From NCBI GenBank assembly GCA_945859605.1, contig OX243827.1:4233345-4297344 (forward strand): a DNA stretch of 64,000 bases, in the 5' to 3' direction. Under the pieces are notes generated by a model, which searched no databases, was not told the DNA's origin, and saw nothing but the letters and a program-made list of their open reading frames with translations. Below, piece by piece: positions 58,156-64,000 of the stretch. The position numbers and the translations under genes were made by a program. This DNA comes from Lumbricus rubellus (lineage: Eukaryota > Annelida > Clitellata > Crassiclitellata > Lumbricidae). The number at the start of each line of letters is the position of its first letter. Position 1 is the stretch's first letter.

Positions 58156-61100
58156 CTGTATAACCACGTACATACTCATTAGGTAAAATTCTTTAGCAAG
58201 GGTAGAATTCCGTAGCAATAGGTTCATCAAACGTAGAATTCTTTAGCAATAGATTCATCAGAAAAGTAACACGTTCTTGTCAATATTTCTTGAATTTTTC
58301 TTCTAACTCTTACACTACACTTCACTTCTTAAACACCAATTATAAGCTTTATTATTACATTATTGTTAATTAGTAATCATAATTAACAGCTCTGTCACAT
58401 GAACTGCCTTCATATAAAATGCTTAGGTTTTCTATAAACATTAATTTAACTTACTAGTACACAGACATAATACCTATAGGTTTATATCTCACTGAGACAT
58501 AATGTGTAATGTCCACGTACTAGTAAGCGAAGTTGAGATAATCTAAGCAAACCTGAAACTGTTCAATCTTGCTCTTTCATTTACCTTGCCTTGCCCTAAA
58601 CACTGTAGCACTGCCATTGCTCAACATGCCCTGGCCATCGTATACATAGAGATCAAAATAAAACAATCATTAAAATATGTGTGGCAACAGAGGAGCGGTA
58701 GATATTAAATACAAATGGAACATAAAATAAATATTTCATCACCCACATTTCAAATGCAAACAGTCATTACTAGGGCTGTTGTTCGATTAAAAATTTTAAT
58801 CGAAATTAATCGTGCGATTATTTTTTTAATCGCAATTAACGCCAAATTAATCGCAATACATTTCCGTCAAATATATAATCTTACAATTTACTAAGGACCC
58901 CTGAAGCATATAATTTTAATGACTGGTTGCATTATTTCTATTGCAAACATACTCAATAACCTTTGGCTTAGTAGGCTTAGACCTATTTAATCTGCATTTA
59001 TTTTATTGAACAGTTTTGTATGACAGGCAGAATTGAATTGAAACACTGTTCAAATCAGTCAAAACCTCAAATTTCCGTTATTTTTTCATTTGAGCCACCT
59101 TTAATTAAAGTGATATAGACCTTAATGAAAATTGGACAACCGTTTTCTGACTATCAAAATTAATTATTTATTCAGCCAATTGTATATGCAGACTAGTTTA
59201 TTTACATTGGTCGGTTCAAGGGATGCTCTTATTAGCTAACAACATTAGGTCTACTAGATCTATATTGAACCTCATTATTTAGTCACAATTTTTCACAAGA
59301 GGTTGCGGTTCTTGCCAAACCTCGTCTCAGTTGTTTTTTTGTAAACATTTATCATTTGAAACCTGGATCCAATGGTCTTGCCATCTCCTGGAGTTCAACC
59401 AATGTAGTCTGACGGGGCGAGGAAACAACTTTAGTGGACGATGCGATGCGGCCGATGTCGACGGCTCGTCGTTAGCGTTTGACGCATGTTAGGCGATAAT
59501 TGAGCAAATCATTGCTACGATAATAGCCCACTCAAATTCTGTTTTGGAATATTTGCCAAAGAATGTATCAATAGTTTTAAGTATGAGCCTTTCGTTTAAA
59601 CGAGTTTTTCTGCCTCTGATTCCATTTTAATCGCGTACGATTAATGCGTTAAAATTTTTAATCGCAGAATTTTTTAACGCGTTAATCGCACGCGTTAACG
59701 CGATTAAATCAACAGCCCTAGTCATTACATATAAACCAAAATACCATATAAACCAAAGTGCAGCATAAATTGTTGGTCATTAAAATAACACAATTATTAT
59801 TTAAAAGAAAAATTTATATTGGATTTTGGACCTAGGATTTTGTGCTATTTGAAAACATTTTGACATTGATTGGATATAGAAATTATGTACGTTTGTTTAT
59901 TATACCATGTCTGTACACCAAAATGTGGATAGAAATTGGTATATTAAAAAATATTCTTATCTTATCTTATTTGCAAATTAGTAAAATGACAGGTCTTGCT
60001 GCGGTGATACACCACCAGCTCCATGCTCAGACCTACTTCTGAATCCTATCATCTCTTTTATTTTCTACCATTTAACAGATGAACTTCATCTCTACAACCT
60101 GAAGTAAACTTTCTGCACACATTCTTACACTGCTACATTCAATATGCTTTTCAGTTGTTAGTTACGGTACACCATGCTCTAGATCTGTGTTTCCTTTCGG
60201 TCAGTGATTTTGCCTACGCTTCTTAAACCAACCCTTCATTTCTCTGTTCATGACTGCTGAGCTGGAATGTCGCTTGGTGAGTATGAATTGAATTGATGCA
60301 CTACAGATATGCACTGAATGAATGAATGAATGAATGAGCGAATGAACGAACGAATGAACGAATGACTTGCCATGAGAATGCATCCGGAAGGAGCGAGAAC
60401 GAGATGCTTGGCCTGGTAGAATGAAGCGTTCTCTTGCACAATCCTTGGCGTGTAGTCGCGCAACTCAAAGTCCGTCCAGAATACATCCGACCGATTCTTA
60501 AGGAAGCGCGTGACGTATGTGGTGTAGAGACGGTCTGTCAGGTGGTAGAGCATGTTGACGATGAGGCCGGCCATTGCGTCGAAACCATCGCTTGTGTTCA
60601 GCGGCAACGTCGTCTGGCCGTTGATCATGCGAGTGTTGACGTAAGACATGATGGCCGTCTGCTCCACACCGACGACCTTCGATAGATGTGAACCCCTCGG
60701 CGCTGGACAAGGTCGCCAATCGTCCTTCATCCCTCGTCCTCCTCCTCCTCTTGAATCCGACTCCTCTTTACCATCGACTGGTTCAAGGTAGTAGTTGGAG
60801 GATGGCAATGCGGATGGATCGGATGAACTGGCTCCCTGTTTCTGAAGATTCGTGGCTTGGGCGCTGGTGCTGCGTTGACTGGACGACGTTGAAGATGTTT
60901 TGCTGCCATTGCCATTGCTTGCTTTCGTGCAGTAGAGGTCGATGTCTTCGTATGTCAACTGTTCATCGACGACGACGACTTGACTTCTGTCTTTCGCTGG
61001 TTCATCAGATTGTGAGACGAGTTCGTATAAATTGTCAATTTCATCCAAACAGTTTTGATCGAGATCTGGAGGAGGCGACTCGTTTGGTGGAGGAGCAGGA

Positions 61101-61191
61101 AGCGCTCGGTTCAGGAACTTGCTCGCTCTCCTGTCCAACGTTTCAGACGCAAACGTAACATCGTCCAAATGATTCTTCGTCTTCTCATCAC
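57247..61191 (-). CDS. PEAK family pseudokinase (PEAK1/PRAG1/PEAK3-like), C-terminal exons, 5' partial
   Basis: Gene-level entry for two exons, 60371-61191 and 57247-58155, encoding about 575 C-terminal residues. The family are scaffolds with a dead kinase domain wrapped by a split helical dimerisation (SHED) domain, acting with CSK, GRB2, SHC and 14-3-3 in tyrosine-kinase signalling. Seen here: a Pro/Ser-rich region with tyrosines in acidic context; helices GFDAMAGLIVNMLYHLTDRL ahead of the kinase fold; ENASFYQAKHLVLAPSGCIL (N-lobe strands); NVISPLLCFAM; VAVLLCSDVATLDDFW; SVCLCLVQILNALLYLRDSG; and the C-terminal LWGPSEEE...FRVWLEVARCRMASELV with ENSLLGVTKLL, matching the family LWGP/W...R and C-terminal SHED helices. 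The exons upstream were not found. Which of the three vertebrate members it represents cannot be said; it may be a single ancestral gene. Confidence 0.85.
58771..59720. mobile_element. hAT-type MITE, 950 bp
   Basis: Inverted ends TAGGGCTGTTG / CAACAGCCCTA, with ATTAATCGC-rich subterminal repeats, are flanked by the perfect 8-bp duplication GTCATTAC (58763-58770 and 59721-59728). No transposase open frame. It lies in the PEAK-like intron. Confidence 0.93.
60316..60365. repeat. (GAAT)n microsatellite
   Basis: About twelve GAAT/GAAC units directly behind the predicted PEAK-like donor. In the unspliced frame it encodes repeats of SFIR/SFIH. Confidence 0.95.
60371..61191 (-). CDS. PEAK-like penultimate exon
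   Basis: Acceptor ATGTGTGCAG, 821 bp, enters needing two bases. Contains NRALPAPPPNESPPP (proline-rich), tyrosine motifs NLYELV, TYEDIDLY and NYYLEP, a Ser-rich linker, the N-terminal SHED helices and the first N-lobe strands. The best in-phase end is ATG|GCAAGT at 60371, a GC donor. No GT donor in the right phase is near, and reading past it enters a GAAT microsatellite. Confidence 0.8.
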
Positions 61192-61200
61192 CTGCACACA

Positions 61201-61510
61201 TTGCATCACATGACTTGCATTACATGACTTGCATCACATGACTTACATCACATGACTTACATCACATGATTTACATCACATGACTTACATCACATGACTT
61301 GCATCACATGACTTACATCACTTGAACACATTGCATTACATGTCTTACATCACATGACTTACATCACATGACTTGCATCACATGACTTGCGTCACATGAC
61401 TTATGTCACATGACTTATGTCACGTGACTTGCATCACATGACTTGCATCACATGACTTACATCACTTGCACACATTGCATTACATGTCTTACATCACATG
61501 ACTTACATCA
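61201..61510. repeat. 14-bp tandem repeat array
   Basis: About 20 copies of a unit like CACATGACTTACAT (variants GCAT and TGTC), beginning ten bases beyond the PEAK-like exon acceptor. A longer segment (ACTTGCACACATTGCATTACATGTC-like, near 61320 and 61465) is itself repeated, showing two-level structure. Confidence 0.93.
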
Positions 61511-62300
61511 CTGACGAATAAAATGTCTGCACAACATGGGACATCGTAGCAGTACAGATGGGTTTATGCATTCAGCTGGCCCAGTTAGCTACATCGGTAA
61601 GAGCGCTGGCCGCGCGTTTGTACGCGACTCTGAAAGAAAGTTATGAGATGATCTATGGCAAAATGAAAATTACTCTGAAGCGATCATAGCTGTACAATTT
61701 GTACATTTATATTTGTTACGGGGGTTGGTGTAAAATGATCAAGCTCTTAAACATAGAAACCAGATGCTCTGAAGTTTTAAGCATTTGCTTATGTTACACG
61801 GTTTTGCTTAGTTGTTCATGGCAGTTTTTAAATTATTCAGATATTAAAGTAAACACTGATATGAAACAAACACAACATCTTGAAATTGTTAAATTGTTGA
61901 AATTAGAATTTATTGCGGTTCAACCCCCCCCCCACCTGTCTTACTTAGGACCCAGTAGTTAAGTCTTCTTTGCACACACTCATCTACATGTGTGGATCAT
62001 AGCAGGACCATCGACAGACAGACAGACGGACGAACAGACAGACAGATAGACAGACAAAGACACACAGAGGAGAGAGTTAAAGGGTCTGTCTACTTCTCAC
62101 TCTATGGCTCTTTCTCATTGATATGAATGCCCATCTGTCTGTTTGTCTGTATGACTGTCTGTATGACTGTCTATCTGCCTGTTTGTCTGGCACTATCACT
62201 CCTGCCTATACCTGCCTATCTGCCTGCGTATCTATTTTGGCTGGCATTCTGATGTCTGCGTTGGGAGAAGGACCCCAACACCGTCTTGATCAAAGATGTA
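61511..62300. other. Region without recognised gene
   Basis: Holds a tRNA-like half at 61576-61612 (CCAGTTAGCTACATCGGTAA, A-box-like, no B box), probably a broken SINE head. Also AGAC/CAGA repeats at 62014-62062 and CTGT repeats at 62133-62190. The PEAK-like 5' exons would be expected further right but none is evident. Confidence 0.6.
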
Positions 62301-63475
62301 CAGGGTGGGCCAAAAAAAAAGTAACCCCCTAAGGTTTTTTTCACCATATCTTGTCCAGAAGTAAGAATTTCGAAACGAAATTTTACAGGCGAAAAGACAA
62401 TTCATATTTACACACGGTAGCCAGATTTCAACAAAATATTTCAAACAGAACTAAAGTTATATCACTTTTAGTGAGGCCACCCCTCGTTTTTTGACGATTC
62501 AAAAACGAAACGCCAAAAAATTAGGTTTTTTGCTAATATCATGGCCAGAAGTAAGAATTTCAAAATTAAATTTTACAGGTTTAAAGATAATTCATATTTA
62601 CACTGTCTTGATGGCCAGATTTCATCAAAATATTTCAAACACAACAAAAGTTATATAACTTTTAGTGAGGCCACCCACCGTTTTTGACGATTCAAAAGCG
62701 AAACGCAACAAAAAGTAACAATTTAAGTCGATTTATTAAGTCTCATCTCAAATAACTGTTGTAAAATGAACTTGATAGTGCTTCACAACTTGTGTTCAAT
62801 GTGCCCACCACCAGTACCAAAGCTTCTTTTGAGTCTCTTTGCAAAGTTCTTGATGAACCTGCTGAGTAATCTGACAGATTCCTTATTTACCAATTTGATT
62901 GTCATCTTGCCAAGTGACTTCTCAGTGACGTGCAGCTGCGCTGGTACTCTGTTTCTTTTTAAATAGTAGTAATAATGATCATCTGGCAATATGAAGGCTG
63001 TTTGATAACAATTATTTGAGATGAGACTTAATGAAATTGTGTTTTCGCTACTTTTTGTTGCGTTACCCTACTGAATCGTCAAAAACGGTGGGGTCTCACT
63101 GAATGTGGCATAACTTTTGTTCTATTTTATATATTTTGATGAAATCTGACGATCATGTGTAAATATGAACTGTCTTTAAGCCTGTAAAATTTCATTTCGA
63201 TATTCCTACTTCTGACCAAGATATTGGCCAGAATAATTAAATTGGTTTTTTGCAGCTTTTTGTTGCGTCGCGTTTTTGAATCGTCAAAAAACGGTGGGTG
63301 GCCTCACTAAAAGTGATATATTTTTTGTTCTGTTTGAAATATTGTGATGAAATCTGGCCATCATGTGTAAAAATGAATTGTCTTTAAGCCTGTAAAATTT
63401 CATTTAGAAATTCTTACTTTTGGCCAAGATATGGGCAAAAAATCGTAGGGGGTTACTTTTTTATGGCCCACCCTG
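62301..63475. mobile_element. Mariner-type element with long inverted arms, 1175 bp
   Basis: Inverted ends CAGGGTGGGCCAAAAAAAAA / GGCCCACCCTG are flanked by TA (62299-62300 and 63476-63477), the Tc1/mariner target. Each arm has two tandem copies of a roughly 200-bp block (AGTAAGAATTTC ... TTTAGTGAGGCCACCC), so the element is almost a giant hairpin. The centre (62783-62989 minus) still encodes a transposase tail. Confidence 0.88.
62783..62989 (-). pseudogene. Mariner transposase C-terminal relic
   Basis: A frame of 68 residues ending VRLLSRFIKNFAKRLKRSFG and TGGGHIEHKL. This matches the C-terminal end of mariner-group transposases, where a helix (…RLxxCIxxxGGHFEHLL) closes the protein. The catalytic DDD/D region is missing, so it is a fragment. 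Confidence 0.7.
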
Positions 63476-63478
63476 TAG

Positions 63479-63484
<6 letters not shown>

Positions 63485-63530
<46 letters not shown>
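63485..63530. repeat. (GA)n microsatellite
   Basis: About 23 uninterrupted GA dinucleotides, starting ten bases beyond the mariner-type element. Confidence 0.98.
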
Positions 63531-63532
<2 letters not shown>

Positions 63533-64000
63533 CTGTTCTTCTGGTCAACATCAAGACATTTAGTCGATTCAGTGCATTGTCTGTTGACAGCAGACACCAA
63601 CACAGTTTGTCTCGTATCTATGATCCATGCTTACACAGCCTTAGCCACAGTTAAACTAGGTCCTCTTACTCCATAGTCATTAGAAACCTGCACCAGAGCA
63701 AAGGCTTATAATCACCCTCTCCCTCCACACCCACCCACCCCCTACAACTCACATGCTAAGCTTAAAATGCATGCTCGTAATCTATCCCAATATTTCAATT
63801 AACCCCAAAAAACGAAAACTCGTTGAGGTCTGATTTACAAAACAACCCTGGACGAAGGACGCTGAAAGTTTATTAGCAAAACTTCAACTTAAAAGACTAA
63901 AGTTTGCACCAAACCCATGATAGAGGTCAATGTAGTTCAACAATCTTAATTACCATTTTATGGTTTCAGACATTTGTTTCATCAAACCATACAAGATACG
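63531..64000. other. Right end of window, nothing recognised
   Basis: Unique sequence with a pyrimidine-rich patch (63715-63745). No gene, repeat family or RNA was recognised. Confidence 0.6.

Larger units (their letters stand above)
58156..60370 (-). other. PEAK-like intron, predicted GC-AG
   Basis: The intron runs from GCAAGT (60370 downward) to TATACAG (58156). It carries the hAT MITE at 58771 and a (GAAT)n tract right behind the donor. No missing kinase exon was recognised inside; joining the flanking exons gives a continuous N-lobe. Confidence 0.55.

Noticed and set aside
58580..58635. Minus-strand candidate exon encoding LSNGSATVFRARQ, resembling a kinase glycine loop
   Set aside because: The acceptor is weak, and the PEAK exons join in phase without it and already contain the ENASFYQAKH strand; kept only as an alternative.
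61576..61612. tRNA-like 5' half
   Set aside because: An A-box-like stretch with GTAAGAGCGCTGGCCGCG is present, but no B box or acceptor-stem partner follows.
63463..63654. Plus-strand frame with ERERER repeats
   Set aside because: Translation of the (GA)n microsatellite.

Overview
This window is animal nuclear DNA: AT-rich, intron-dense, with GT-AG introns, SINEs, LINE fragments, hAT and mariner elements and a large satellite. I recognise four protein-coding genes, all from conserved animal families: GIGYF, two SNAPC5-like paralogues and a PEAK-family pseudokinase. The species cannot be fixed from sequence alone. The divergence from the vertebrate proteins I know suggests an invertebrate, possibly an early-branching one such as a sponge (low confidence).

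Layout. 1-19905 is one uninterrupted satellite array of about 335 copies of a 58-61 bp unit, with nested longer duplications. 19906-22317 is intergenic and holds a 31-bp minisatellite (8 copies) and the GIGYF 3' end. 22318-43076 on the minus strand is a GIGYF gene that I assembled from 19 coding exons; the phases join to an open frame of 1154 codons plus stop. Its introns carry SINE copies, a 5'-truncated LINE with a 13-bp target-site duplication, a hAT-type MITE and several hairpins. 43083-46091 is intergenic. 46092-49025 (minus) and 49792-53627 (plus) are two divergently transcribed SNAPC5-like genes, head to head, with the same four-exon structure and identical intron phases. 53628-57246 is intergenic, with a foldback element and a hAT MITE. 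57247-61191 (minus) holds the last two exons of a PEAK1/PRAG1/PEAK3-family gene whose 5' part was not found. 61192-64000 has a 14-bp tandem repeat, a long-armed mariner derivative with a transposase relic, and simple repeats.

Roles, from family knowledge. GIGYF proteins recruit 4EHP and repress or decay mRNA. SNAPC5 is a small subunit of the snRNA-activating complex that drives snRNA transcription. PEAK proteins are catalytically dead kinase scaffolds in tyrosine-kinase signalling. Nothing suggests they form one pathway. The most unusual items are the head-to-head SNAPC5 pair, with an in-frame 27-bp duplication in one copy, and the satellite, each unit of which carries a splice-acceptor-like motif on one strand and a poly(A) signal on the other.

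All exon boundaries were derived by eye from splice consensus, phase and family similarity, without alignment software or transcripts.
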